64,000 nucleotides of DNA from Nocardioidaceae bacterium SCSIO 66511. GTDB lineage: Bacteria > Actinomycetota > Actinomycetes > Propionibacteriales > Nocardioidaceae. A program made the translations under genes and the position numbers. The stretch covers positions 186,001 through 250,000 of the forward strand of contig CP095846.1 in assembly GCA_023100825.1 (NCBI GenBank). Reading direction: 5' to 3'. The notes beneath the pieces are model-generated. The model ran no database searches and was not told the DNA's origin. It saw only the letters and a list, made by a program, of their open reading frames with translations. Shown piece after piece: positions 52,168 to 60,971 of the stretch (its first letter is position 1; each line of letters starts with the position of its first letter).

Positions 52168-53820
52168 GTGGACTCCAGCCTGGATGCGCTCGCGCCGAGG
52201 CCGCATCGTGAGGGTGCGGTGCGGCGGCCGTTTGCCGACGTCCCGAGCGATGCGCGCCCTTACGCGGTACGGATGCGCGACGGCGTACGGCTCGCCACCG
52301 ACGTGTACCTGCCGACCGGCCGAGCCCCTTGGCCGGTGCTCCTGTCGCGCCTGCCGTACGACAAGGCCGGCGATGAGTGCTTCATGCCGGCGATCGCGCA
52401 CTGGTTCAACGAGCGGGGCTACGCCGTCGTCGTACAAGACGTACGAGGAAAGATCCGCTCAGGTGGCGAGCTGGAGCCGTTTCGTTTCGAGCTCACTGAC
52501 GGCTACGACACGATCGACTGGATCACCGAGCAAGATTGGTCTACCGGCGCCGTCGGGATGTTCGGCGACTCGTACTTCGGGTGGACCCAATGGGCGGCAG
52601 CGTCCTCTCAGCACCAAGCGCTGCGGGCGATCGCGCCGCGGGTGATCTCGGCGGACATCGGCGACGTCGTGACCCGAGGAGGCCAGTTCAGACTCGAGAT
52701 GATGGGCCTGTGGGCGCTCGAGACGTGGGTCGACGAGTACCTCTACGGCTACGAGGACACCGTCGACTGGAGCGCTCGACCACTGAGTGAGGTCGTCCCG
52801 CAAGCACTCTCGGGACGCCGGTCGGAGTTCCTGGATCGTCTTGCTCAGGAGGGGGTTCCGGAGTCGGGGCAATTGTCTGTACGCGGTGACGTGCCGGCGC
52901 TGCATCTCGGTGGTTGGTGGGACATCGTGCGCGACGGACAGCTCGACACCTGGCGACGGGCGGCCGCTGCCGGCAAGGCGCCACAGTTCTTGGTCATGGA
53001 TGCCGTCGACCACGGCTGGACCCGCCTCCGTACGCCCGGTGAGCCGTACGTCGACCCGTCCGCAGACCCGTCCGCGATGTCTGCGTTTCTCGAGGACTAT
53101 CTCGGCCCGCTGGTGCCGTTCTTCGATCACTACCTCGCGGGTAGCGGCGCGTATGACGCGCCGCCGGTTCGCTGGATGCTCACCCACGCCGGCTGGCAGG
53201 CCGATGCCGAGTGGCCTCCAGAGCGCAGCGTGCCGATCGACTGGCACCTCACCGGAGATCGCCGCGGGTTGCTATCGCCGACACCCGAAGAGCGCGAGCA
53301 GGTTGTCGAGTGGATTCAGGAGCCCGACGATCTGGTGCCGAGCCTGGCACACGCGTACCACCCGCTCGTCGAGCCCGCAGACGACAGGGCGCTCGACGAT
53401 CGCGGAGATGTACTGATCTTTCACAGTGATCCGCTGCCGTACTCGCTTGACCTGGCCGGGCCCGTCAGCCTGACCGCTTCGTGCGACTCGTCATCGCCGG
53501 ACGCGCGGATCATGGTGAGCTTGTGCGACCTCACGCCGGACGGTTCTGCGCTGCGTATCGTCGACGGAGTCGCCGCGGTCGAGTCGCGCGCCCCGCTGAC
53601 CGTACGTCTCGGCGACACCGGCTACCGGGTTCGGGCAGGACACAGGCTACGGCTGCAGGTGTCTGCGTCGGAGTTTCCGCGCTACCTGCCTGACACCGGC
53701 ACGGGTGATGATTCGTGGACGGCGACGGAGTTTCTGGCGACCCATCATCGGGTGGTCATCGGCGGCGAGCGCGGCGCGCGACTGCAGTGCTTCGCCATAC
53801 CAGCTAGGGGAGACGACTGA
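52168..53820 (+). CDS. CocE/NonD (X-Pro dipeptidyl-peptidase S15) family hydrolase, second copy
   Basis: 550 residues. The alpha/beta-hydrolase core has MRDGVRLATDVYLPTGRAPWPVLL, VVVQDVRGKIRSGGE and the nucleophile elbow MFGDSYFGWTQW, where GDSYFG replaces the commoner GxSYxG. MDAVDHGWTR holds a possible catalytic His. The C-terminal jelly roll includes LTASCDSSSPDARIMVSLCDLTPDGSALRI-like sequence. The architecture matches cocaine-esterase/acylase relatives and it is shorter than the copy at 38956-40998. GTG at 52168 is weakly supported by its upstream bases. No signal peptide. It is coupled to the GntR gene (TGATG). Confidence 0.86.
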   Translation: MDSSLDALAPRPHREGAVRRPFADVPSDARPYAVRMRDGVRLATDVYLPTGRAPWPVLLSRLPYDKAGDECFMPAIAHWFNERGYAVVVQDVRGKIRSGGELEPFRFELTDGYDTIDWITEQDWSTGAVGMFGDSYFGWTQWAAASSQHQALRAIAPRVISADIGDVVTRGGQFRLEMMGLWALETWVDEYLYGYEDTVDWSARPLSEVVPQALSGRRSEFLDRLAQEGVPESGQLSVRGDVPALHLGGWWDIVRDGQLDTWRRAAAAGKAPQFLVMDAVDHGWTRLRTPGEPYVDPSADPSAMSAFLEDYLGPLVPFFDHYLAGSGAYDAPPVRWMLTHAGWQADAEWPPERSVPIDWHLTGDRRGLLSPTPEEREQVVEWIQEPDDLVPSLAHAYHPLVEPADDRALDDRGDVLIFHSDPLPYSLDLAGPVSLTASCDSSSPDARIMVSLCDLTPDGSALRIVDGVAAVESRAPLTVRLGDTGYRVRAGHRLRLQVSASEFPRYLPDTGTGDDSWTATEFLATHHRVVIGGERGARLQCFAIPARGDD

Positions 53821-54476
53821 TGAAGGGCTTTCACCCGCACCAGACCGCCAAGCCCACGTCGGTCAAGGTTCCTACGCGCGGACGTGTCTACGACACGCTC
53901 CGCAATGCGATCCTGCACGGCGAGCTCGCCGCCGGCACGAGCCTCGGCGAGGCTCAGATCGGCGAACGGATCGGTGTCTCACGTACGCCCGTACGCGAGG
54001 CCTTCGCCGAGCTCCTGAACCAAGGCCTCCTGGTCGAGGGCGCGCGACGGCAGGTGGTCGTCGCCGATCCGTCGCCTGAGTTGATCGCCGAGATCGTGCT
54101 GATGCGCGATGCGTTGGAGCCGGTGATCGCCCGAGAAGCCGCACAGCGGATGGATGTCTCGGACGTCGACCAGTTGCGCCTCGTGATGATCAGGGCGCGG
54201 CGCGCGATCGATGCCGGAGATGTCAACGCAGCAATGGATTGCGACGACGACTTCCATCTACACGTGCCAAGGTCGGTCGGGTTGGGCCTAGCCGCCGACG
54301 CCGTGCAGAGGTTCCGTGGCCTCACCCGGCTTGCCGTACGCGAGGCGGTCACCGACAGCGATGCACTTCGTACGATCGCCGACGAGCACGACGCGATCAT
54401 CGAGGCGCTCGCCACCGGCGACGGAGAGCGAGCCGCCGAGGCGATGGCTGCGCACCTCGCATCGGCCCCCTACTGA
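53820..54476 (+). CDS. GntR-family regulator, FadR/FCD subfamily
   Basis: 218 residues. The winged helix spans about 20-80: [41 protein letters not shown] and [13 protein letters not shown]. The FCD effector domain follows, with metal-type residues in [27 protein letters not shown] and [15 protein letters not shown] regulators usually sense small carboxylates. The ATG shares a base with the CocE-like stop. It likely controls the divergent importer/amidohydrolase operon through the site at 52119-52152. Its end overlaps the superoxide dismutase gene by 7 bp. Confidence 0.93.
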   Translation: MKGFHPHQTAKPTSVKVPTRGRVYDTLRNAILHGELAAGTSLGEAQIGERIGVSRTPVREAFAELLNQGLLVEGARRQVVVADPSPELIAEIVLMRDALEPVIAREAAQRMDVSDVDQLRLVMIRARRAIDAGDVNAAMDCDDDFHLHVPRSVGLGLAADAVQRFRGLTRLAVREAVTDSDALRTIADEHDAIIEALATGDGERAAEAMAAHLASAPY

Positions 54477-55099
54477 CCTGCGATCACCAGTTGCCCGGAA
54501 TTCGTACGGGCACGCTCGAACCGCTCGGCGACTTCGGCCCAGTTCGCGAGATGCCAGAACGCCTTCACGTAGTCGGCCTTGACGTTCAGGTAGTCCAGGT
54601 AGAACGCGTGCTCCCACATGTCGAGCATCAGCAGTGGGACGACACCAACCGGCACGTTCGCCTGCTGATCGAAGAGCTGGAAGATCAACAAGCGCTGGCC
54701 GATGGAGTCCCAGCCGAGAACCGACCAGCCTGAACCCTGGATTCCCGTCGCCGTAGCGGCGAAGTGCGCTTGGAAAGCCGCGAAGGACCCGAACTGTTCG
54801 GCGATCGCCGCGGCGAGTTCGCCCTCCGGCTCCCCACCACCGTTCGGTGACAGGTTGTGCCAGAACACCGTGTGGTTCGTATGCCCGCCGAGATGGAACG
54901 CGAGATTCTTCTCGTGCAGGTTCACCGCGGCAAAGTCACCCGAGTCGCGGGCCTCGGCGAGCTTGTCCAGCGCGGTGTTCGCACCAGCGACGTACGCGGC
55001 GTGGTGCTTGTCGTGATGTAGCTCCATGATCTTGCCACTGATGTGTGGCTCGAGAGCTGCGTAGTCGTACGGCAGGTCGGGCAGGGTGTAGATGGTCAT
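54470..55099 (-). CDS. Iron/manganese superoxide dismutase
   Basis: 209-residue enzyme that converts superoxide to hydrogen peroxide and oxygen. Metal ligands are H28 ([13 protein letters not shown]), the His of [13 protein letters not shown], and Asp and His of [22 protein letters not shown] and NGGGEPEG are typical of the Mn/Fe family. Metal preference cannot be fixed by eye. There is no export signal. It is convergent with the GntR gene and transcribed away from the long noncoding leader to its right. Confidence 0.95.
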   Translation of the reverse strand: MTIYTLPDLPYDYAALEPHISGKIMELHHDKHHAAYVAGANTALDKLAEARDSGDFAAVNLHEKNLAFHLGGHTNHTVFWHNLSPNGGGEPEGELAAAIAEQFGSFAAFQAHFAATATGIQGSGWSVLGWDSIGQRLLIFQLFDQQANVPVGVVPLLMLDMWEHAFYLDYLNVKADYVKAFWHLANWAEVAERFERARTNSGQLVIAGQ

Positions 55100-55742
55100 C
55101 TCTGAAGTCCTCTCGGTCGTCTCGAGATCGAACCTAGAACCTCAAGTCCAGCTCAGCTCAAGAATTGGTGAGGAGGGACACCTTTTGGGGTGAGCCCCCT
55201 CATCGCTTCAGTGCGCTGCGGTTCCCTTCTTTGGCGGCGACGACGCGGGTACGCGCCGGTGGCCGCCCCTTCCGCAATCTTCCCGCTTCACCGGTTGGCA
55301 CCTTCACAAGTTGGTCGCTTCCGATCCTGTTATCCCTACAAAACAAGGTGGGTCGGTACTCACAGCTGTTGTCAGTTCTTGCGTCCTCTGAACCGAAACC
55401 TACGAGTCAGGTGCTGCTTGCGAGGAACCCAGTCACCCACGAGGGACACGATGATGCGACGCATGCCTACCCTCCTACAAACATCCGTCGCCATAGTCCA
55501 CCTTCGTCTAGAAGGCGCGCATAGGAACGCCGCGAGACTGCCCGACATGACCATTCGCGGGCGACACGGAACGGGCTGCTTCGACTCGATCTCTCATCCG
55601 TCACCGAGGCAGACGGTCAGTGCACCGTCAGCGCACTGACACCGAGATGTAAGGCCACCGTTCCATCGTGGGGTCCATCAGCACAGCGGGATCTTGGTTT
55701 GGCCATGCCCGACCGGCTTCCTTGGGAGGAGAAGGAAACAAC
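55100..55742. other. 643-bp intergenic region with no supported gene
   Basis: Lies between the start of the superoxide dismutase gene (minus) and the secreted-protein gene (plus), so it holds at least two promoters. Base composition is less G+C-rich than neighbouring genes and the open frames crossing it look random. Visible structure: a GGGGTGAGCCCC hairpin near 55180-55200, an AAAACAAGG tract near 55345 and an 8-bp hairpin at 55616-55640. I cannot assign a riboswitch or small RNA, but the length is unusual for this compact genome. Confidence 0.5.
55616..55640. promoter_or_regulatory. Hairpin/palindrome upstream of the secreted-protein gene
   Basis: GTCAGTGC (55616-55623) and GCACTGAC (55633-55640) are perfect inverted arms with a 9-base spacer that itself repeats CGTCAGC. 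It lies 102 bp before the start of the secreted protein. It may be an operator or a leader hairpin. Confidence 0.45.
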
Positions 55743-56237
55743 ATGAACAAGTTCACGACACTCGCGGTCACTCTGCTGGCCAGTGGCGCGGCACTCGGAG
55801 CCACCACCGCTAGCAGCGCATCTGCTGCTGAGTTGACCAGCAGCACCACGAACGCATCATCCGCTCAGACCACAATGTCCACCGCAGCGCAGTCGGTTGA
55901 CACCACCGGGACTTCGTGCACCTGGGTACACGCGAAGCGGTACATCCCTGACGGCGAGGGCTCCAATGCAGGCTGGATCGGCTGGGTTGACTACAATCAG
56001 GGCGGATACGACCAGGACAACGTTGTCATCCACGACAAGATGCTCGACGCCCAGTCTGCTTCTGTCCTGGTGAAGAACAACCACACGGGTGCGACTGCGT
56101 ACAAGCACGTGTACAGCGGCGATGTCGAGTGCCTGGACGTGGGAAACGTTCCCAACGGAGAGACCGTGAGCTGGAAGGCCTGCGGCTGGGACAACGGCGC
56201 CGTTCAGGAGTGCAGATACGGCACGTTCGAGGAGTAG
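55743..56237 (+). CDS. Small secreted protein of unknown function
   Basis: 164 residues. A classic Sec signal occupies about residues 1-29 (MNKFTTLAVTLLASGAALGA, with a likely cut after ASA or ASAA). A Ser/Thr-rich spacer of ~30 residues precedes a compact ~100-residue domain with four Cys (SCTW, ECLD, ACGW, ECRY), suitable for two disulfides, and Trp/Tyr-rich strands such as AGWIGWVDYNQGGYDQDN. I recognise no family. ATG at 55743 follows GGGAGGAGAAGG, a very strong ribosome binding site, suggesting high expression. Gly, Asn and Asp content is higher than in neighbouring proteins, as in many exported proteins. Confidence 0.75.
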   Translation: MNKFTTLAVTLLASGAALGATTASSASAAELTSSTTNASSAQTTMSTAAQSVDTTGTSCTWVHAKRYIPDGEGSNAGWIGWVDYNQGGYDQDNVVIHDKMLDAQSASVLVKNNHTGATAYKHVYSGDVECLDVGNVPNGETVSWKACGWDNGAVQECRYGTFEE

Positions 56238-56366
56238 GAGCGGGTTCGCTGAACACGGACACGGCGGCTTCACGTTCCACAGCTCGACCGGCGCGATCAT
56301 CGACGACCGTACCCGACGCACCGAACCGCCGAAGCCCGTCACCAGCGGGCCAATCGGCACGCGTGC

Positions 56367-57989
56367 TCAGCTAGGGACGCGAATGAGTAGTACGCCCGGC
56401 TGTACCTCGGCGGTGAACTCGGTGCCCTCACCGATCGGATCGCCGTCGAGCTGACGGGGCGTCGGACGCTCGGCGCGTACGACGACCTTGCGGCCGGTGA
56501 GACGGTCGAGCTTCTCGTCGGTGCGCCGACGGCGGGTGAGTACGCGCGCCACGAGGCGTACCCAGCTCCAAGCGCGGGGCGGTGCGATGACCACGACGTC
56601 GATCTTGCCGTCGTCGATGGTGGCGTCCGGCAGCAGCGGGATGCCGCCTTGCAGTTGGCCGACGTTGCCGACTACGACAGTGCGTGCGCGGTACTTCTCG
56701 AACTCACCGTCGTCCACGGCGATCTCCACCCGCACCGCGGGGTATCGCAGCTGCTGAAAGGCCGACACGACGTACGCGAGCCAGCCGACCTTGGCCTTCA
56801 TCTCGTCGCCGACACCGGTCATGATGGCGGCGTCGAGGCCTAGCCCGGCCATCACCAGGAAGCTGGTGTTGGTGATCGTCTCGGCGGCACCCTCGTCCTC
56901 CGGGGTGTCGGGGCTGCGGAACGACGCGAGGTCGATTGCGCGGTCCTGGCCGTTGAACGCAACGTCGATCGCATCGCCCTTGTGCAAGGGGATACCCAGA
57001 TTGCGCGCGAGTAGGTTGCCCGTACCCAGGGGGATGACTCCGACCGCCACGCCCGTACGCGCGAGCTCAGCACACACGACGCGCACCGTGCCATCGCCAC
57101 CGGCGACGAGGACCAGATCGACGCCCGCTTCGAGAGCTTGGTGCGCCATTGACGTGCCGGGGTCCTCGATTCGGGTCTCGTAGAAGGTCGGCGTACGCCA
57201 GCCTGCGGCCGTGGCGGCGTCTCGTACCTGTTGGCGGAAGACAGCGTTGTCGCCGACCTTTATCGGATTGAACACCACGGCGACGCGCTTCGACCCCGTG
57301 CCGGTCGTGGTGATGCGCGGGACGATGCCGTCGACTGCGGCGCGCATGACGATGACCCAGGGAATGAGCACGAGGAGAGATCCGAGCAGCAGCCCGGCGA
57401 CCACGTCGCTGAGGAAGTGCACTCCGAGGAAGATGCGGTCGACGGCGATCAACGCGCCGACGGCACCCCACATAGCGATCAGGGCGTAGCGAATTGGGCC
57501 GCGAGCCGTGATCACGATCGTGAGCAGAATCATCGACGTGACCAGGACGCCCGCGCTGAGCGAATGCCCGCTCGGGTACGAAGTGCCGCCGATCTCGACA
57601 AGACGGAGGTCCAGGCCCGGGCGTGGTCGATCGAGCAGGCTCTTGGCGAACAGCGCGGCGAGCGTCGCGAGGAGCCCGGTCACGAGCAACCAGAGCACCG
57701 TGCGGTAGTGCCGGCGGGCGAGAAGCGCGATCGCGATCGCGATGATCAGCACGGTGACGTAGCCGCCGCGGCTGACGTTCTGAACCACGGTCCAGAAGTC
57801 GATCCACGTCTGTCGGCCCGCACCCAGGTCGTACGCCCATTCGGCGACGGCATCGTCGAGGTCGATCAACGGCGCCCACTCGAAGTGGACGGCGAGCGTC
57901 AACAGGGCCAATACGGCGACCATCGCGCCGATGACGACCCACCAGATGCGCGGCCGGGCAGGATGGGCTCGGCGAAGGTCGATGGGCAC
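56367..57989 (-). CDS. PAP2 phosphatase fused to a diacylglycerol-kinase (YegS/LCB5) domain
   Basis: 540 residues. The N-terminal half is a six-helix PAP2-type lipid phosphatase with KSLLDRPRPGLDLR, YPSGHSLSAG and the DRIFLGVHFLSDVVAG motif, giving the full phosphatase site on the outer membrane face. The C-terminal half is a lipid kinase with VLVAGGDGTVRVVCAEL and PLGTGNLLARNLGIP. Such fusions occur in actinobacteria and probably turn over a lipid phosphate on both sides of the membrane. GTG at 57989 is preferred over a TTG at 58070, which would reach into the serS promoter. 129 bp separate it from the secreted-protein gene. Confidence 0.9.
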   Translation of the reverse strand: MPIDLRRAHPARPRIWWVVIGAMVAVLALLTLAVHFEWAPLIDLDDAVAEWAYDLGAGRQTWIDFWTVVQNVSRGGYVTVLIIAIAIALLARRHYRTVLWLLVTGLLATLAALFAKSLLDRPRPGLDLRLVEIGGTSYPSGHSLSAGVLVTSMILLTIVITARGPIRYALIAMWGAVGALIAVDRIFLGVHFLSDVVAGLLLGSLLVLIPWVIVMRAAVDGIVPRITTTGTGSKRVAVVFNPIKVGDNAVFRQQVRDAATAAGWRTPTFYETRIEDPGTSMAHQALEAGVDLVLVAGGDGTVRVVCAELARTGVAVGVIPLGTGNLLARNLGIPLHKGDAIDVAFNGQDRAIDLASFRSPDTPEDEGAAETITNTSFLVMAGLGLDAAIMTGVGDEMKAKVGWLAYVVSAFQQLRYPAVRVEIAVDDGEFEKYRARTVVVGNVGQLQGGIPLLPDATIDDGKIDVVVIAPPRAWSWVRLVARVLTRRRRTDEKLDRLTGRKVVVRAERPTPRQLDGDPIGEGTEFTAEVQPGVLLIRVPS

Positions 57990-58101
57990 GGAGGACGTCC
58001 AGATGGTCGGAGACGGGCCCGACCAGCCTAATCGAGACGAATGGGGCAGACGCGCTGCGTACCGGAACAATCGCGTTGACGTGCGCCGATAGGCTTACGT
58101 C

Positions 58102-59385
58102 GTGATTGACGTACGCGTACTCCGTGATGACCCACAGGCGATCAGGGCTGCTCAGGAGCGGCGCGGAGAGTCTCCCGCCATCGTCGACGATCTGCTGGCA
58201 GCAGACGAGCGGCGCCGGTCGAGCATCGCGGCGTTCGAAGAGCTGCGAGCCGAGCAGAAGCGGCTCGGCAAGCTGATCCCGAAGGCACAGGGTGACGAGA
58301 AGCAGGCGCTGCTCGCTCAGACCAAGGAGCTCTCGGCAAAGGTGAAGGAGGCCGAGGCGCAGCAGAACGCCGCGGCGGAGGCCTTCGAGGAGTTGCTCAA
58401 GGCTGTCCCGAACATCGCCGCGCCGGAAGCGCCCGTCGGTGGCGAAGAGAACTTCACCACGATCGAGACCCATGGCGTCGTACGCGACTTCGAGGCGGAG
58501 GGGTTCGAGCCGCGTGACCACCTCGAGCTCGGCGAGCTGCTCGGTGCTTTCGACGTCGAGCGTGGAGCGAAGGTCAGCGGGGCACGCTTCTACTACCTGA
58601 CCGGTGTCGGTGCGCAGTTGGAGCTCGCCCTCGTCCAGCTCGCCATGCAGCGCGCGGCCGAGTGGGGCTTCACCCCGATGATCCCGCCGTCGCTGGTCGG
58701 ACCCCAGGCGATGGAAGGCACCGGCTTCCTCGGCCAAGCGGCCGACGACGTCTACTACCTGCCGAAGGACGACCTGTACTTGGTCGGTACGTCCGAGGTG
58801 CCGCTCGCCGCCTACCACGGCGGGGAGATTCTCGACGCCGAAACGCTGCCCCGCCGTTACGCGGCGTTCAGCCCCTGCTTCCGACGCGAGGCAGGCTCGT
58901 ACGGCAAGGACACCCGCGGCATCTTCCGGGTGCACTGGTTCGACAAGGTGGAGATGTTCGTCTACACGACGGTCGAGGAGTCGTACGCCCATCACGAGCG
59001 CCTGCTCGGCTGGGAGAAGCAGTGGCTCGACGACCTGGAGCTCCCGTACCGCGTGATCGACACGGCTGCGGGCGACCTCGGGCTGTCGGCGATCCGCAAG
59101 TTCGACTGTGAGGCGTGGCTGCCGACGCAGCAGCGCTACCGCGAGGTTTCATCGACCTCCAACTGCACCGACTACCAGGCGCGTCGACTCAACACCCGCG
59201 TACGCACGCCCGAAGGAACGGTGACGGCTGCGACTCTCAACGGCACACTGATGGCCAGCACTCGTACGATCATCGCGATCCTGGAGAACCATCAGCAGCG
59301 CGACGGGTCGGTCGTCGTACCGGCAACTCTGCGGCCGTTCATCGGAGGCCGTGACGTGCTCGAACCTCTCGGGAAGGCAACATGA
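58102..59385 (+). CDS. serS: Seryl-tRNA synthetase
   Basis: 427 residues. It charges tRNA-Ser and tRNA-Sec with serine. The N-terminal coiled-coil arm that grips the tRNA variable loop is about residues 30-100. The class II core has motif 2 [21 protein letters not shown] and motif 3 [20 protein letters not shown], with the serine-binding [10 protein letters not shown] between. GTG at 58102 is the family start ([14 protein letters not shown]). The next gene overlaps its stop by 4 bp. Confidence 0.97.
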   Translation: MIDVRVLRDDPQAIRAAQERRGESPAIVDDLLAADERRRSSIAAFEELRAEQKRLGKLIPKAQGDEKQALLAQTKELSAKVKEAEAQQNAAAEAFEELLKAVPNIAAPEAPVGGEENFTTIETHGVVRDFEAEGFEPRDHLELGELLGAFDVERGAKVSGARFYYLTGVGAQLELALVQLAMQRAAEWGFTPMIPPSLVGPQAMEGTGFLGQAADDVYYLPKDDLYLVGTSEVPLAAYHGGEILDAETLPRRYAAFSPCFRREAGSYGKDTRGIFRVHWFDKVEMFVYTTVEESYAHHERLLGWEKQWLDDLELPYRVIDTAAGDLGLSAIRKFDCEAWLPTQQRYREVSSTSNCTDYQARRLNTRVRTPEGTVTAATLNGTLMASTRTIIAILENHQQRDGSVVVPATLRPFIGGRDVLEPLGKAT

Positions 59386-60167
59386 CATTTCGTCCGAAAC
59401 TGTTGGCGCTCGACGTCGACGGCACTCTCGTCAACGATGCGAACGAGCTTTCGTCCGAGGTGTACTCCACCGTCCGCGCCGCGGTCGACGCCGGCATCCA
59501 GGTGGTGATCTCGACCGGGCGATCTCTGCCGGGAGTGATGGACGCCGCGCGCAAGCTCGAGCTCGGTGACGAGTTCGCCGTCGCATCGAACGGCGCGGTG
59601 GTGTTCGAGTACGACCCGATCGATGTGATCCACACGGTGACGTTCGATGCGCGCGAAGCGGTCAAGCTGCTCCTCGAGCACGTTCCCGACGCCGCCGTGG
59701 CCGTCGAGGAGATCGGCGTCGGCTACCGCATCAACAAGCCGTTTCCCGACGGCGAGATCAACGGCCGGATGACCGTGCAGTCGATCGAGGAGCTCGTCGC
59801 CGAACCCGTCACTCGTGTGATCATCCGCAGCCCGGAGAAGTCGGCTGAGGAGTTCGCCGAGATGGCGCATTCGCTCGGCCTGGTCGGTACGAACTACTTC
59901 GTGGGCTACACGGCATGGCTCGACCTCGCACCCGAAGGCATCTCGAAGGCATCCGGGCTCGAGGTCGTCACCGAACGCCTCGGCCTGACCGCGGCCGACG
60001 TACTCGCCATCGGCGACGGGCACAACGATATCGAGATGCTCGAATGGGCCGGGCGAGGTGTCGCCATGGGCCAGGCTCCTGTGCAGGTTCAGGATGCCGC
60101 CGACGACGTCACCGAGACGGTCGAGAACGACGGTGCGGCTCTGGAGATCGCTCGTCACCTTCGATGA
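59382..60167 (+). CDS. Cof-type HAD hydrolase
   Basis: 261 residues. HAD motif I is [13 protein letters not shown], motif [12 protein letters not shown], the conserved Lys is in [12 protein letters not shown] and motif III is [18 protein letters not shown], with a C2B cap between. Such enzymes dephosphorylate sugar phosphates, nucleotides or flavin phosphate; the substrate is unknown. ATG overlaps the serS stop (ATGA), a pairing often seen in actinobacteria. Its last 59 bp are shared with the convergent DUF6220 gene. Confidence 0.92.
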   Translation: MTFRPKLLALDVDGTLVNDANELSSEVYSTVRAAVDAGIQVVISTGRSLPGVMDAARKLELGDEFAVASNGAVVFEYDPIDVIHTVTFDAREAVKLLLEHVPDAAVAVEEIGVGYRINKPFPDGEINGRMTVQSIEELVAEPVTRVIIRSPEKSAEEFAEMAHSLGLVGTNYFVGYTAWLDLAPEGISKASGLEVVTERLGLTAADVLAIGDGHNDIEMLEWAGRGVAMGQAPVQVQDAADDVTETVENDGAALEIARHLR

Positions 60168-60633
60168 CGGTTGGCGTGATCTTCGGGCCCGCAGATCCGT
60201 ACGATGCGCGGCTCTGCTCGAGACCGCCCAACCGAGTCGTGAACGCGAGTCTCGACAGGATGCCCATGATGAGGAGTCCGTTGAGTGCGTGGAGCCCTCC
60301 GAACCAAGCGTCCTGGTCGCTGCCGAGCGACGCCAGCCCGTACTGACCGAACGTTGCCAGGACGACGAGCAGCACGGTGACTCCCACCGCAGACTTGCTC
60401 GGGCGCGCGATCAACCCGAGGACCAAGATCACGACCGTCAGCGCCTCGATGATCATCCCGAGGAAGCGGTGGTCGTCGTAACCTGCGCCGAACGCACCGT
60501 GCCCGGCGAGGACGATCTGGAGGACGCACGCGACCAGGGTCAGCACGCCGAGCGCGCGGAATGCGGCGAAGGCTCCGCGCCGGATGCTGCTGGTTGCCGG
60601 CTGCCCGACGGACCGGTTGGCGGTCTCCGTCAT
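60109..60633 (-). CDS. DUF6220-like four-helix membrane protein, copy B2
   Basis: 174 residues. Four predicted helices (about 24-48, 56-75, 82-103 and 110-128) carry the pattern RRGAF..FRALG, DDHRFLG at the start of helix 2 (H55) and DAWFGGLHALNGL at the start of helix 4 (H115). A polar tail of ~40 residues overlaps the HAD gene. Copy B1 (62534-62974) has the same blocks. The name DUF6220 is from memory. Both His lie at the outer ends of helices 2 and 4, as in one half of CtaA-type haem-A synthases; haem binding is inference. ATG overlaps the preceding small gene by 4 bp. Confidence 0.75.
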   Translation of the reverse strand: MTETANRSVGQPATSSIRRGAFAAFRALGVLTLVACVLQIVLAGHGAFGAGYDDHRFLGMIIEALTVVILVLGLIARPSKSAVGVTVLLVVLATFGQYGLASLGSDQDAWFGGLHALNGLLIMGILSRLAFTTRLGGLEQSRASYGSAGPKITPTVIEGDERSPEPHRRSRPSR

Positions 60634-60899
60634 GGCGTGACACTGCCCGGTGACTCTGGCGATGCGAAGATCGGCTCGACAACGGGGTGCAGGCCAGGTC
60701 GCCGACGCACCGCGTCGAGAAGAAGCCGTTGCGAGAGTCGAGCGAGTGCCTCGTCGACCTGTACGAGGTCCGCGTCCGTGAGGTTCGCTCGCCGACGTAG
60801 CCGCTGTAGCTCCGTCGCGATGATGTGATCGCAGTCGCGTGCGATGCGTTCCGCGAGCCGTGTCCCGTTCGCCCGTGAGGGCGCATGCTTGGTGGTCAT
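60630..60899 (-). CDS. Small helical protein resembling the GlutR dimerisation domain, copy A2
   Basis: 89 residues, soluble and all-helical by pattern: LAERIARDCDHIIATELQRLRRRANL, then DADLVQVDEALARLSQRLLLDAVRRRPGL. This layout recalls the C-terminal dimerisation domain of glutamyl-tRNA reductase (a helix with E-x-x-RL, then LxxRLLxxPxxxL), but without the catalytic and NADPH domains. Copy A1 (62971-63234) is clearly homologous, sharing CDxxIAxE and RLLLD. ATG at 60899 is chosen; an earlier in-frame start at 60935 is possible. Function unknown. It follows the multicopper oxidase after 72 bp and overlaps B2. Confidence 0.7.
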   Translation of the reverse strand: MTTKHAPSRANGTRLAERIARDCDHIIATELQRLRRRANLTDADLVQVDEALARLSQRLLLDAVRRRPGLHPVVEPIFASPESPGSVTP

Positions 60900-60971
60900 A
60901 CCTGCATGACGAAACGGCACCCGGGTCCGTGACATAGCGGCAGCCGTAGGCGTTGCTGGGCAGACGCGAGA

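Noticed and set aside
55110-55160. Possible minus-strand tRNA end (AGGTTCGATCTCGA)
   Set aside because: No matching stems or anticodon loop within 90 bases.
55165-55640. Open frames of 119-149 codons before the secreted-protein gene
   Set aside because: Random composition, no ribosome binding site, no motifs; treated as leader or intergenic DNA.
57990-58070. TTG start giving a 27-residue longer PAP2/kinase fusion
   Set aside because: It would intrude into the divergent serS promoter and the added residues show no conservation pattern.
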